DNA of 34,046 nucleotides from Symsagittifera roscoffensis. Lineage: Eukaryota; Xenacoelomorpha; Acoela; Convolutidae. Below the pieces are notes generated by a model that was not told where the DNA came from, made no database searches, and saw only the letters and a program-made list of their open reading frames with translations. The position numbers and the translations under genes were made by a program. The stretch spans positions 1-34,046 of the forward strand of contig NW_026971590.1 of the NCBI RefSeq assembly GCF_963678635.1, written 5' to 3'. Below, piece by piece: positions 28,401 to 32,689 of the stretch (position 1 is the first letter of the stretch; the number at the start of each line of letters is the position of its first letter).

Positions 28401-30788
28401 ATACCTACGTTCATCATCCATCCCTTGAATTGCAGAAAGATAATTCTAAAAAACTCTGTAAAACCCGAATGGGTGGAACCTGATCTAAACTATATTTTAT
28501 GATTGGATAAATTAGATATATTACCACTGTAAAGTATTTAATATTAACCAATCATGATCCATCTAACTAACAACCCACTTATTTGTAAGTGCTGAAATTA
28601 CTTGTAATTTCAGCACCAGAGAGATTTGAATTTAACTTAGAAATTAGTTGTCTCTCCAAGAGAACTTCAGCAGCCGCAACAAACCAGTATACCCTAGATC
28701 TATTGAGCCTAGCAGAGACTAGTTAAACACCCTGAGACTAGAAAGTATAAGAGTAAGATTAGAATCGGTATTAGACTAAGAAGTTGCACGAATCTATCCG
28801 GCCGAAAATAAGATAGCGTGACGAGCAGACGGTGTACCCTATACGAAATTACTCTATGAGTTAACCACATCGGTCTTAACTCAATATTAAGGCGAACACA
28901 TAAAGTCGAGTTGGCGGAAACTTAAATCTGAATACAAAAACATTTAAAAATTTTGAAATATAAAACGAACCGGCCGAAATGTAAAGTCGATTACCAAATC
29001 GAAACATCTATTTAAAAATAAAAGTCGACATAAAATTAATCACGTTGAGTCGAGTCGGCAAAAAAATTTAACGACAAGCACATTAAAATCGAAGCAAACA
29101 GTCGAAAACAAATTTGAACAAAGTCTTTGTACAACTGAATATGCGGTTACATTTTGTGTAAACAACTCTTTAGAGCTCTGAGGACGATTGGAGTTTTGCA
29201 GTTAGTCGAAACTTATTTTTGTTGTTTCTCAACTGAGAAGTAAGAAGAAAACAAACGATACCATCAACTCGTATGCAGCAGTAAAATTGTCATCTGTTAA
29301 TCCCAAGCCCAGTGCCCGAGTCTGGAACCCATTGTTCCTCTCTCCCATCTTTCCCCTGCACACTTTCAAAGGCAGTCTATATTTGTCATAGTTGAGTTTG
29401 CTCTTGAGGGTTAGTTTTGCCAAATCGTACCCACTGTCAAATCTTATGTACCGTTTCAGATAAGTGTAATATTTGACCGACTGTCGCTTGGCCGACTTCA
29501 CCAAAATTTTCGTTACTGGAGTTTCGGGTTTAGTGTCGCCTAAAAATTTGTAACCTTTTACTTTTTGTTTGCGTTTATCATCTTTTTAAGCAATATTCAT
29601 TTGGCTTTTTGGCTCATTTAGCCCACTTATAATCATTTAGAAAAGTGGAAATTTTGCGCGCATTATTATCTATCCTAAGCTGCCCAATCTTTAAAAACAC
29701 TTTTTTGAAGAAAAGCTGCAGTTGAATCACTTTCATGTTCCGACGTTCAAAAAAAGTGACTGAATCATTTTGCGCGGGCTGGGTTTTTTTTTCGCCAGGC
29801 AAACGTCAACTTTTAACTAGCAATTTTTACAGAACTTTTTTTATAGCCAGGAAGACTCAAGACTATTTAACCGCGAATGAAAGGACCAACCTCCGAGCTT
29901 TCAGCTCGTAGGTCATTTTTTAGTTCACTTCAATTGATCTACTTGTGGTACCTGACACAATGTACACATCTTTCGGTTTCTCCCACTCTCCTTCTGTTTG
30001 TAGACAATGAGCAGCTGTGAGAACTTCATACTCGGACAGAATTGTACCTCCACACCTTCTGAACAAGTGTCTACTTCTTAATCTAAAATCAACATTCAAG
30101 TCAAGTTATCATGAAAAAAGTGTAGAATTGCTATGATTAATCATCCGTTTGTATGGAACAAGAAAACTGGCTGAAAACTTTGGCCGCTGACTCATAAATT
30201 TCTTAAAACACGCTCCGAATTGCAAGATATTTACAATAAAACTAACCTTAAGAAATGGCGTAATTTTTGAGCCAAAAGTACGAAACAAAAGCAATACGAA
30301 ATGTCTCTTGAACATTCAGAAGTGCTTGAAAACTGTCCAAAAACTTGGGAACGTGTGCTTAAAGTTTTGTCTGATTCATTTGATTCTCAATTCCCCGATG
30401 AGTTAACGCATGGTCAACTAAGGATCGAAAAAGTTACCTTTGATAAACCTTCCGAGCTCAAAAAATATCGGTTTGCTTTAGTTGCTGTAACTTCTTTATT
30501 ATTTGTAACTAAAGATATATCAAGAGCCGGATTGATTCAAGTCGGTTTAGAAAGAAAGAGCTCACACTAAAACTTGGACAAAGAAGGGGTAAATTGAAGC
30601 ATCCGACACGAATGTACCACCTTAAACACCAGAAGTCCTGATTGCATTGAATCTTTTTATAACTCATTTTGAAGTTTTTGCAGATTATACGTACCAGCTA
30701 TTTGCTCATCTGGAATTGGATTTGATGAAATTGGGTTAAATTTGCATGCTAAAACCACTGCAATTGTAAAATCGAAAGGAAACATCAT
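7187..30788 (-). CDS. S1-family serine protease gene, six exons, interrupted by a 17.9-kb element
   Basis: Predicted exons (minus strand, 5' to 3') are 30788-30695, 30324-30282, 30082-29952, 29539-29262, 10241-10121 and 7449-7187. Their sum is 930 bases, giving 309 residues plus stop, and every splice joins in phase with GT-AG ends. The product has a signal peptide, a short pro-segment ending Gln29/Ile30, the His71-Asp128-Ser225 triad, paired cysteines of the C42-C58, C168-C182 and C191-C220 types, and a hydrophobic C-terminus. It is a secreted or membrane-tethered trypsin-like endopeptidase by family. Oddities: the start of the mature chain reads IAAL rather than IVGG, Glu stands at the usual Asp189 pocket position, Thr near position 226, and the C136 cysteine is missing. 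Exons 3-6 are firm; exons 1-2 are less so. Whether the gene is still expressed with the insertion is unknown. Confidence 0.85.
8011..8085 (+). repeat. Diverged interspersed repeat, copy 2
   Basis: This is the second copy of the repeat seen at 5621-5690. It lies inside intron 5 of the protease gene. A weaker relative of the CCGCTGGAAAATCTG block is at 9023-9040. Confidence 0.55.
9175..9232 (-). repeat. tRNA-like half (possible SINE or tRNA pseudogene)
   Basis: The minus strand reads GCGTCCGTGGCTGAG, with an A-box-like TGGCTGAGTTG. Then comes a clean anticodon-type stem-loop, GAGA-CTCATAA-TCTC, with CAT in the anticodon position. The T-arm and B-box are not recognisable further on, so this is a decayed 5' half, not a working tRNA. 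Confidence 0.35.
10121..10241 (-). CDS. Protease exon 5: between Asp and Ser exons
   Basis: This 121-base minus-strand exon (acceptor GTATTTAG|CAAG, donor ACAG|GTATCC) encodes QVDLLEVKESLCRDVY, then SEICHRYQGGETCT. Its first two cysteines are the C168-C182 pair. The end, GGETCT plus the first residue of exon 6, gives ETC-TGDSGGP, the activation-pocket segment. The residue six before the catalytic Ser, usually Asp in trypsins, is Glu here. It is separated from exon 4 by about 19 kb, nearly all of which is the LTR element. The exon is GC-rich against AT-rich introns, which makes it stand out by eye. Confidence 0.92.
10242..10665 (-). other. Protease intron 4, 3' part, host DNA left of the element
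   Basis: About 420 bases of AT-rich intron lie between the acceptor of exon 5 and the left end of the LTR element. A palindrome-like AATTGGAATTAACCAATT lies at 10266-10283. Nothing else is recognised. Confidence 0.65.
10666..10776 (+). repeat. 5' terminal direct repeat (LTR)
   Basis: It starts TGGAACCTGATC, contains TATATTTTATG (TATA-like) and ends CCCACTTATTT. It matches 28474-28584 except for one T/A difference. Very short for an LTR. If the CA following the shared part is counted (ATTTCA), the repeat would have the canonical TG...CA ends at 10666-10778. No standard TGG primer-binding site directly follows. Confidence 0.8.
10777..12104 (+). other. Element leader, no gene
   Basis: About 1.3 kb lie between the 5' repeat and the first gag ATG. 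The stretch has a direct repeat (11061-11097 and 11121-11157) and three GTAAG splice-donor-like sites near 11372, 11478 and 11488. The latter could serve as the shared 5' donor for spliced env and 3'-gene mRNAs, as in retroviruses; this is inference. No open frame of note. Confidence 0.55.
11061..11157 (+). repeat. Two imperfect ~37-bp direct repeats in the leader
   Basis: The units, 60 bases apart, share GATCATCAAGGCTTATCC / GATCATCACGGCCTATCC followed by TTGGATC. The AAGG-CTTAT-CCTT part can fold as a small hairpin. Possible packaging or dimerisation signal, by position only. Confidence 0.55.
12105..15499 (+). pseudogene. gag: gag, interrupted (capsid-like region and CCHC nucleocapsid)
   Basis: This is the structural protein that would form the particle and bind RNA. 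The first ATG is at 12105, after AAAAA. The frame meets TGA at 12198 and again near 12261, changes frame into the long stretch from about 12274, has TAA at 12685 and a TGA pair at about 13318, and changes frame near 13550. It is then open to TGA at 15160 and ends at TGA 15497-15499. Late in the protein a single zinc knuckle, CNYCRRYGHSISEC (C-x2-C-x4-H-x4-C, about 14599-14640), marks the nucleocapsid. It is followed by roughly 170 residues rich in Asn, Arg, Ser and Tyr. Intact, gag would exceed 1,100 residues, large for the group. The two halves together would be one polyprotein; the breaks are probably decay. Confidence 0.8.
15496..16062 (+). pseudogene. pro: Aspartic protease part of pol
   Basis: The frame starts ATGACA, overlapping the gag stop as ATGA, one frame behind gag (-1). 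The catalytic motif is FLIDSGAES at about 15760-15783, the Asp-Ser-Gly type of retroviral proteases, which act as dimers to cut Gag and Pol. The frame ends at TAA 16060, where an adjacent frame continues as NILNSKIL, so a small indel has broken it. The overlap suggests either frameshifting or stop-restart for pol expression; I see no classic slippery heptamer. Confidence 0.82.
16282..17692 (+). pseudogene. pol: Reverse transcriptase part of pol
   Basis: This holds the canonical RT blocks: KIVLDARYLN with the first catalytic Asp region (~16990), YFTTADMNSAYNQMPL (~17100), LFYGISIGPAAFSAF (~17208), the YLDD box (~17300), KFLGHNI and EFLGMLNFLSKYV (thumb). These are typical of Ty3/gypsy RTs. It is broken by a one-base insertion at about 17250 (the frame moves to the one starting at 17252) and by TAA at 17687-17689, within a KKL-TEQ context. 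The N-terminal frame opens at ATG 16282, but the upstream 16063-16281 stretch reads as more pol in another frame. Confidence 0.93.
17741..18424 (+). pseudogene. pol: RNase H part of pol
   Basis: This contains MCDASNFGIGAALLQS (first Asp), LSTLMRECTAI (Glu), VLFTDHIPI (Asp) and LPDTLSR (last Asp), the four acidic positions of RNase H, which removes RNA from the RNA/DNA hybrid. A TGA at 18008-18010 falls between NPNH and VYRFQ, where CGA (Arg) is likely ancestral. The frame ends at 18424 in an A-run, with the continuation in the next frame. Confidence 0.9.
18425..18794 (+). pseudogene. pol: Pol segment between RNase H and integrase
   Basis: The plus strand stays open from the 18420 A-run to TAG at about 18750 in a frame containing PLDTISLSKLEIENIFLPP and DPVIRQLKSWHK. 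It then changes frame into the integrase finger. VIRQLKSW is typical of the segment just upstream of the integrase finger in Ty3/gypsy pols. Two indels separate it from its neighbours. Confidence 0.75.
18795..19981 (+). pseudogene. pol: Integrase part of pol
   Basis: The HHCC finger is visible as SHTQNTKGH followed by CNDCIVC. The catalytic triad is D in ISFDTKG (~19036), D in LVTDNGTEF (~19213) and E in GLVEGMNRSL (~19327). A TAG at 19308-19310 sits where HAPW would be expected, a TGG-to-TAG change. A one-base indel near 19395 moves the frame again. The C-terminal part ends in RHRNNLLPYYPKEYA-like residues and has no chromodomain. Integrase would insert the cDNA into host DNA; this copy cannot make an intact one. 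Confidence 0.92.
19982..20172 (+). pseudogene. pol: Tail of pol
   Basis: In the next frame the reading continues as ELTQLYSFTGLKVIQN, then a Lys/Asn/Gln-rich stretch, to TAA at 20170-20172. It is best read as the hydrophilic C-terminus of integrase after one more indel. Confidence 0.55.
20173..20890 (+). other. Gene-free stretch between pol and the membrane ORFs
   Basis: This stretch is AT-rich with many stops in all frames. The minus-strand frame at 20620-20883 is hydrophobic, but its ATG and codon pattern are poor and it is not called. The region could hold the acceptor for subgenomic RNAs; I cannot point to one. Confidence 0.5.
20891..21070 (+). CDS. Small hydrophobic ORF A (59 residues)
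   Basis: ATG at 20891 to TAG at 21068-21070. The product is mostly Phe, Ile and Leu, with one or two possible membrane helices (KLLFIILFDTFEAFIIILII). The composition could partly reflect AT-rich DNA. Its position immediately before ORF B and the ATG start make it a candidate small membrane protein. No similarity recognised. Confidence 0.35.
   Translation: MLFSRSVNIFKYTIFNIFINFFTILKLLFIILFDTFEAFIIILIIFCNILKIFYSLFEI
21129..21317 (+). CDS. Small hydrophobic ORF B (62 residues), in frame with ORF C
   Basis: ATG at 21129, TAG at 21315-21317. The residues form two hydrophobic stretches, FLLFVIFIIFLSSLILTMC and ALITFALAIILLILFL, separated by KCIKK, so a membrane hairpin is likely. The next codon after TAG begins ORF C in the same frame. 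I think B and C may have been one protein: an N-terminal double membrane anchor with a long Pro/Ser-rich domain. The TAG may be a lesion or a readthrough stop. Confidence 0.5.
   Translation: MIRTIFSRTDIFLLFVIFIIFLSSLILTMCKCIKKALITFALAIILLILFLEEYYNKHKFFH
21318..22460 (+). CDS. Pro/Ser/Thr-rich ORF C (380 codons, no Met)
   Basis: The frame is open from just after the ORF B TAG to TAA at 22458-22460, with no stops and, by my reading, no ATG in it. The first ~240 residues are rich in Pro, Ser, Thr and Gln (disordered). The last ~130 look folded, with HNWALHKLQYRQDIHEDIRDH and KYDRYTKKTIGYITFYNPY. Lack of a start codon argues that it is made as a fusion with ORF B or through splicing. No family recognised. 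It overlaps the env ATG by 13 bases at its end. It is undamaged although gag, pol and env are broken. Confidence 0.6.
   Translation, partial: EKSIRIPSKIANQQSHSQSSPTSSQENPTIPTTTQNPQTSTRISFQDNLYTFEERHARLSEPLEPVQRQEPLSEPTYNLYPTLPQELSRIRNISQNQNTVEINRQIIHSRRNRNFQTPRVHFDIPQSPSQSTPENPNSILPETPTLLSQRSTPIIPSDYLGLTPTSEKIRDNPFNPPNRTSRLPYWTTHSFTQGEPNLINDPIDIYTDTTTSSSLPETLSLPSTPSISQISPTPFPLNFPNNLDARYREQSSTNIPLRLDWNTFTAPPTLFGQHPESNRLHNWALHKLQYRQDIHEDIRDHNIQILQQNSLHLKFEITVKLNHNVQHPYPLNPPNITAQSLPPPFITTEVIYKYDRYTKKTIGYITFYNPYSGLSYTCIF
22448..25060 (+). pseudogene. env: env-like glycoprotein gene, interrupted
   Basis: ATG at 22448 opens with a signal peptide, MYILKILIIQQIFFPIF, and goes on to a Cys- and Asn-rich ectodomain with N-glycosylation sites (NIT, NRS). 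A long hydrophobic stretch near 24570-24640 (LTILYAMFNFIGFLFSLL) is the likely membrane anchor, followed by a Pro/His-rich cytoplasmic tail. It is broken by a frameshift near 22620, TAG at 23335-23337, TAA at 23590-23592, a one-base shift near 24030, another near 24710 and stops in 24790-24815. The tail frame ends at TGA 25058-25060, overlapping the next gene's ATG. Function by analogy is a surface fusion protein; I cannot assign it to a known fusion class. Confidence 0.72.
25057..26898 (+). CDS. Uninterrupted 3' gene of unknown function (613 codons unspliced)
   Basis: ATG at 25057 overlaps the env-tail stop as ATGA. The frame is open for 613 codons, in contrast to the broken gag, pol and env. 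Residues 1-205 are Ser/Thr/Pro/Asn-rich, probably disordered. A basic patch, RTFKRKFP, near residue 207 could be a nuclear signal. Residues ~215-605 look globular, with Phe, Tyr, His and Leu spread evenly and many His (LHWTAYYHF, FHFLAPHERDLHC, TQMFIFCPITKTFN). No transmembrane helix or signal peptide is evident. At 26871 there is a strong AAAAG|GTAAGT donor in phase 0; the unspliced end adds VSIILKYS. A retroviral-type regulatory or accessory protein is one guess; I recognise no family. Confidence 0.75.
   Translation: MSRQLGSLHRSNSHPTNLHTPIPIIPLFAFPPPGFPTINISSSMNSDTNSDISVLYSISQLNNSNIETPDELADSEPSPSNNFQTNSSVFSKPPFQPIPPNNPLPSVSTPSYFSQVTPTYSPFHSDRSSNNSPDTLQISQELDNFITLKQQLIRPNTLTINQISSTIESSNPPTPTSSSAYTASLAQSSTSTESSNSTHRAYRTFKRKFPNHPFPTKPGTACEYINHPHHTNSKDFLAITLPSFPQYTLNTPNDTNDTRSFVDEHVLMPTLHWTAYYHFTNPLCLPLSSTHNDIEKNKDMLYRLTAALTLRQFTYIGYKKSLKTFTAPRANEFTIEYYDHNIIRVNQDKFLDDDRFANPQLTEKFFIKTSYVFTLNIFDRKYDHIISEALNDIQAYESFKEKFQLFSLTFHFLAPHERDLHCSHDIMLRTKQTHTYTYYRFIQNHFDLHNPSRQPHHRFQFLNSKYTSPFFLNFTYCIKDTNLHGILCNYDPVTQMFIFCPITKTFNAEESRPFLIPHEFIQPIEIPILEFIHNTKYNHKIYNLIQNTPYEFAVGTEELKTIKALQLLWPLLQTKNIIRILAKILTNSDIVHDIFPHGFFPDDQKVSIILKYS
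26872..27249 (+). other. Alternatively spliced intron(s) at the end of the 3' gene
   Basis: The donor is GTAAGT at 26872. Two acceptors follow: 26955-26956 (TTTTTAG, branch-like TACTAAC at 26917-26923) and 27248-27249 (CACACAG, TACTAAC at 27215-27221). TACTAAC is the optimal branch sequence, and both are followed by pyrimidine-rich tracts. The two introns share one donor and stay in frame with both exons. Confidence 0.65.
26957..27007 (+). CDS. Alternative last exon 1 of the 3' gene (16 residues)
   Basis: Joined at phase 0 to the 3' gene it adds SSYHDHLQKTEKKNKS and stops at TAA 27005-27007. The tail is Lys-rich. Confidence 0.5.
   Translation, partial: SSYHDHLQKTEKKNKS
27250..27348 (+). CDS. 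Alternative last exon 2 of the 3' gene (32 residues)
   Basis: Joined at phase 0 it adds 32 residues starting EFYPNWHSSPTKNC and ending YNSNTR, then TAA. The two possible tails differ completely, which suggests a real choice of C-terminus. Confidence 0.5.
   Translation, partial: EFYPNWHSSPTKNCLNNDFKFQVFTLYNSNTR
27349..28473 (+). other. 3' non-retroelement-like segment before the right LTR
   Basis: This 1.1-kb stretch has higher GC than the rest of the element. It has a copy of the AAACTGGATAAT block also seen in host repeats (27498-27509), a tRNA-like repeat (27721-27790), and a region at 28047-28510 where long frames are open on both strands. I find no retroviral motif in it. Confidence 0.5.
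27721..27790 (-). repeat. tRNA-like sequence, possible SINE
   Basis: The minus strand reads TGGATGTAGCGCGGTGGG, an A-box-like start. GGTGGGTTAGGCC appears twice about 45 bases apart, the second near the B-box position. A cloverleaf is not clear. A tRNA-derived short repeat fits better than a live tRNA. Confidence 0.3.
28047..28510 (+). pseudogene. Decayed coding segment, weakly CUB-like, running into the right LTR
   Basis: On the plus strand one frame, with two stops, reads LKGFRVRLDFAEKDFIEL, then PPRCS, then KPVIANHFEIRLISLGN, then VVVTRRHND. The glycine-aromatic-Arg-Val-Leu-Phe and Ile/Leu strand pattern recalls a CUB domain, an extracellular beta-sandwich common in host proteases. A second frame reads RGTGQEYDVRQIPTFIIHP and continues through 28474 into the right repeat before a stop. 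The minus strand is also open here (28163-28417), so which strand was coding is uncertain. If real, it is a host fragment inside the element. Confidence 0.3.
28474..28584 (+). repeat. 3' terminal direct repeat (LTR)
   Basis: This is the match to 10666-10776 with one mismatch. It is preceded by CCCGAATGGG, only a weak purine tract. Immediately after it comes GTAAGT and a perfect hairpin (28589-28616). The ATTTCAG seen at the end of the 5' copy reappears after the hairpin, so a 26-base insertion inside the right LTR end is one explanation. Confidence 0.8.
28589..28616. repeat. Perfect 13-bp hairpin just outside the right repeat
   Basis: GTGCTGAAATTAC and its exact reverse complement are separated by TT. 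It starts four bases after the shared 111-bp repeat. The pair is flanked by GTAAGT on the left and CAG on the right. Confidence 0.85.
28617..29261 (-). other. Protease intron 4, 5' part, host DNA right of the element
   Basis: Roughly 650 bases lie between the element and the donor of exon 4. Several TCGA- and CCGGCCGAAA-containing stretches recur loosely (for example AACCGGCCGAAATGTAAAGT at 28967-28986), suggesting an old repeat. No gene seen. Confidence 0.6.
29262..29539 (-). CDS. Protease exon 4: catalytic aspartate
   Basis: The minus-strand exon starts after TTTTTAG and runs 278 bases to ATG|GTATCG. It encodes IRFDSGYDLAKLTLK, where GYDLAKL matches the family's DIALLKL block (Asp128 in the model). 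PLKVC and ALGLGLTDDN follow, the latter in place of the usual ATGWGxT. The cysteine normally three residues before that block is replaced, so the C136-C201 bridge cannot form. Its joining to exon 5 at phase 0 gives LMQVDLLEV, the expected LQxVxLPV segment. Confidence 0.93.
29952..30082 (-). CDS. Protease exon 3: catalytic histidine
   Basis: The minus strand reads SRHLFRRCGGTIL and then VLTAAHCL, the two best-conserved blocks around the catalytic His (His71 in the model) with its C42-C58 type cysteine pair. The acceptor is GATTTTAG|A and the donor TCAG|GTACC. Length is 131 bases, entering in phase 2 and leaving in phase 1. The exon ends in YIVSG, just before the surface loop of the fold. Confidence 0.93.
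30282..30324 (-). CDS. Protease exon 2: 43-bp micro-exon
   Basis: This was chosen because it enters in phase 1 (TTTTCAAG|CA), leaves in phase 2 (TTTC|GTAC) and encodes LLNVQETFRIAFVS. With exon 3 that gives the FVSLRSRH pattern expected before the first conserved cysteine. The distance from Ile30 to that cysteine is 26 residues, exactly the 16-to-42 spacing of chymotrypsin numbering. A second acceptor 18 bases further in would also keep phase but shorten this spacing. The plus-strand frame at 30301-30570 overlaps it and is probably chance. RNA evidence would be decisive. Confidence 0.45.
30695..30788 (-). CDS. Protease exon 1: start codon, signal peptide and pro-segment
   Basis: On the minus strand two ATGs in tandem open a frame MMFPFDFTIAVVLAC, a plausible secretory signal. 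A pro-segment rich in Asn, Pro and Ser follows, and then PDEQ-IA at the expected activation junction. It ends G|GTACGT, a good donor, in phase 1. An in-frame TGA lies about 40 bases upstream of the ATGs. A TTGCAG acceptor inside the exon would give a shorter exon, but reading through it supplies the start codon and signal peptide, so I prefer the longer form. Activation after Gln rather than Arg/Lys is unusual and is a reason for caution. Confidence 0.55.
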
Positions 30789-30970
30789 ATGTGAAAAATA
30801 AGCATGAGCAAAATTTGTTCACAACTTTGATTTCAACAAAGGACACTACGTTTATATGCAGTTTTAATGGGCATCAATTCAAAAGAAAAAATATCTTTGA
30901 CCTCATTTTGAAAATATCATTAGCAATTAGCAGCAGGGGGATTTCATTTTTCGGGTGGGGGTTGGACGCT

Positions 30971-30976
30971 TCTCTC

Positions 30977-31024
<48 letters not shown>

Positions 31025-31055
31025 GTTCTTTCTTTCTTTCTTTCTTTCTTTCTTC
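30971..31055 (+). repeat. (CT)n then (TTTC)n microsatellite
   Basis: About 50 bases of CT repeat with one CG interruption pass into TTTC units. The long Ser/Leu and Arg/Glu frames over it are artefacts of the repeat. Confidence 0.95.
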
Positions 31056-32263
31056 TGTCTTCTGACTCAGTATCATGAAAACCCAATGAGTCACTTGTTT
31101 TTCGGTCTACTGAAAGTGGAAAGAAACTTTGTCTTTGCTGGTTTTGGCAGTTTACAGAATGCATAAATTTCAAACATGCATCAAGAAATGGGTATTTTTG
31201 ATAAAACCTGCCGAAATGTGAGTAAAGATAGTTTTGTACTTTTTGATACACTCAATTGTGCCAGAGCAAAAAAAGTAATCCCTGGTCGAAAAAAGGCGTC
31301 CGCACTCCCGCCTCCCCTCCCCCTCTAGTCCGTCCCTGGTGTTTTCAATGTTGTACGAATGTTCGTAAAACCATTTTTGTCAAAAAAGACCATAACTTAA
31401 ATTTTTCTTCAATTGACGATAATCCCAGTTCACGCTAGATCTTAAAATTTGATGCTTTTCTTGGCCACATTTAGTAACACATATTAAAAATTTTTCATTT
31501 TGAAAAATTTAGGCATAATTAACATTTAGGTTTTTAAGTACTAGATCATTAAATTTATGAACAATCACTTATCGGGAGCAATTTTTTCTTGTGGTTACGG
31601 CTATAAACAACTAGCACGATGTTTTCAAAGCATTTCTTTCTATGACATCAAAAACGGTAAACTTTTTTGAATTATTATTGTCTCAAAGTGAAAATTATGA
31701 TATTTCGAGGGTAAACTTAAAAATGTAAACTTGAAATTTAGATACTTTAAATCAAGCCATTTTTTCTTACGCGAGTTAAAAAATTTTAGGTGATATTTTT
31801 TGCCGATATAACATTTGTACCAAATATTACGAAATGCAAACACTCTTGTTTTATCCAGAATTTTACAAAATCCTAAGTCCCACGCTGATTGGATGTAAAG
31901 AATCTCACATGGTTGCACATAAAAGACTAAATTTTTGTTCAGGATTACTCACTGCGTGTGTAATCAAATCTGCTATATAGTGTTGCAACTTTTGAGCGTA
32001 ATAACTTGATGTAATCTTTGAAATCGTGCTCTTCAGTTTTGTGTCAAAAGTTTAGAAATAAAACGAGAAGAGCACAGTACTACTTGAATTTAACTATCAA
32101 AACTTTTCCTGATCACAGCTGTGAATTAATAAAACTTTATTATCTGAAAACTTTTTTTTTTTTCTAAAAACAAAATAAAAATGATAAGATCTAACAAATT
32201 CTGATCTGTTTTTTTTTGTTGTCAGAAATGATCAAACAATCTATGCTTTTTCTTGCAAAAATA

Positions 32264-32334
32264 AAACCCCGGCCGGGCTCAAACACACAATCTTGTGACA
32301 ATCAGGCGCGTTAACAGGCAAGCCACAGAACCTG
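32264..32334 (-). repeat. tRNA-derived sequence (SINE-like, Asp-GUC-like loop)
   Basis: The minus strand reads GGTTCTGTGGCTTGCC (A-box), a TTGTCAC anticodon-loop-like stretch and GTTTGAGCCCGGCC (B-box near consensus), in tRNA spacing, followed by a T/A-rich tail. The stems are imperfect. A tRNA-derived repeat is more likely than a functional tRNA. Confidence 0.5.
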
Positions 32335-32689
32335 AAAAAAATCAAAGCAATACTATATGAATTAACTCTTGGTTAGTTTCAAAGATGTTTAATTGCAAAT
32401 TCAAAGGTCAAGACAAGGATAGCCGGTTAGTGCAAGTAGCACAGAATTTTCTGATCACAGTCTTATAAAAATATATATTTTTTCAAAATAGTGTCGTTTT
32501 GTTTTGCGTGGGGTGATAAAAATATCGAAATTCGAAACAAAAAGAAAACAAAAAACTGAAATTAGGAAAATGCGGACCAAAGTTAAACAAGCCAATTAAC
32601 TCCAAAAACTGAGTTACTCTATTGATTTTAACTTTTAACGGCTTTAATTTAAGCTTAAATAAGTTTATATGAGCCTGTACAATCACCTT

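Larger units (their letters stand above)
10666..28584 (+). mobile_element. 17.9-kb retrovirus-like LTR element with env-like and novel 3' genes
   Basis: It is bounded by 111-bp direct repeats that differ at one base and begin with TG. Between them, all on the plus strand, are gag, pro-RT-RNase H-integrase, two small membrane ORFs, a Pro/Ser-rich ORF, an env-like gene and a long 3' gene. The coding strand is very A-rich and G-poor, as in several retroviruses. The RT, RNase H and integrase order and the YLDD RT place it in the Ty3/gypsy-like group, with an envelope as in errantiviruses. I find no clear target-site duplication. Most genes carry stops or frameshifts, so this copy looks dead for movement. 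It sits in intron 4 of the protease gene, opposite in direction. It is unusually long for the group. Confidence 0.88.

Noticed and set aside
28163-28417. 84-codon minus-strand frame as a further protease exon
   Set aside because: The six-exon model is already complete and in phase, and this frame lies inside the element; the plus-strand reading is at least as plausible.
30109-30315. Minus-strand frame with TPFLKVSF, tempting as the missing N-terminal protease exon
   Set aside because: The phases do not join exon 1 to exon 3 and no acceptor fits; the 43-bp exon at 30282-30324 fits both phases and spacing.
30301-30570. 89-codon plus-strand frame with plausible codon look
   Set aside because: It has no recognisable domain, ends without continuation and overlaps the antisense micro-exon inside a protease intron; more likely chance.
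30874-31251. 125-codon minus-strand frame with Arg/Glu repeats
   Set aside because: Its middle is the CT/TTTC microsatellite and the rest has no coding signal.
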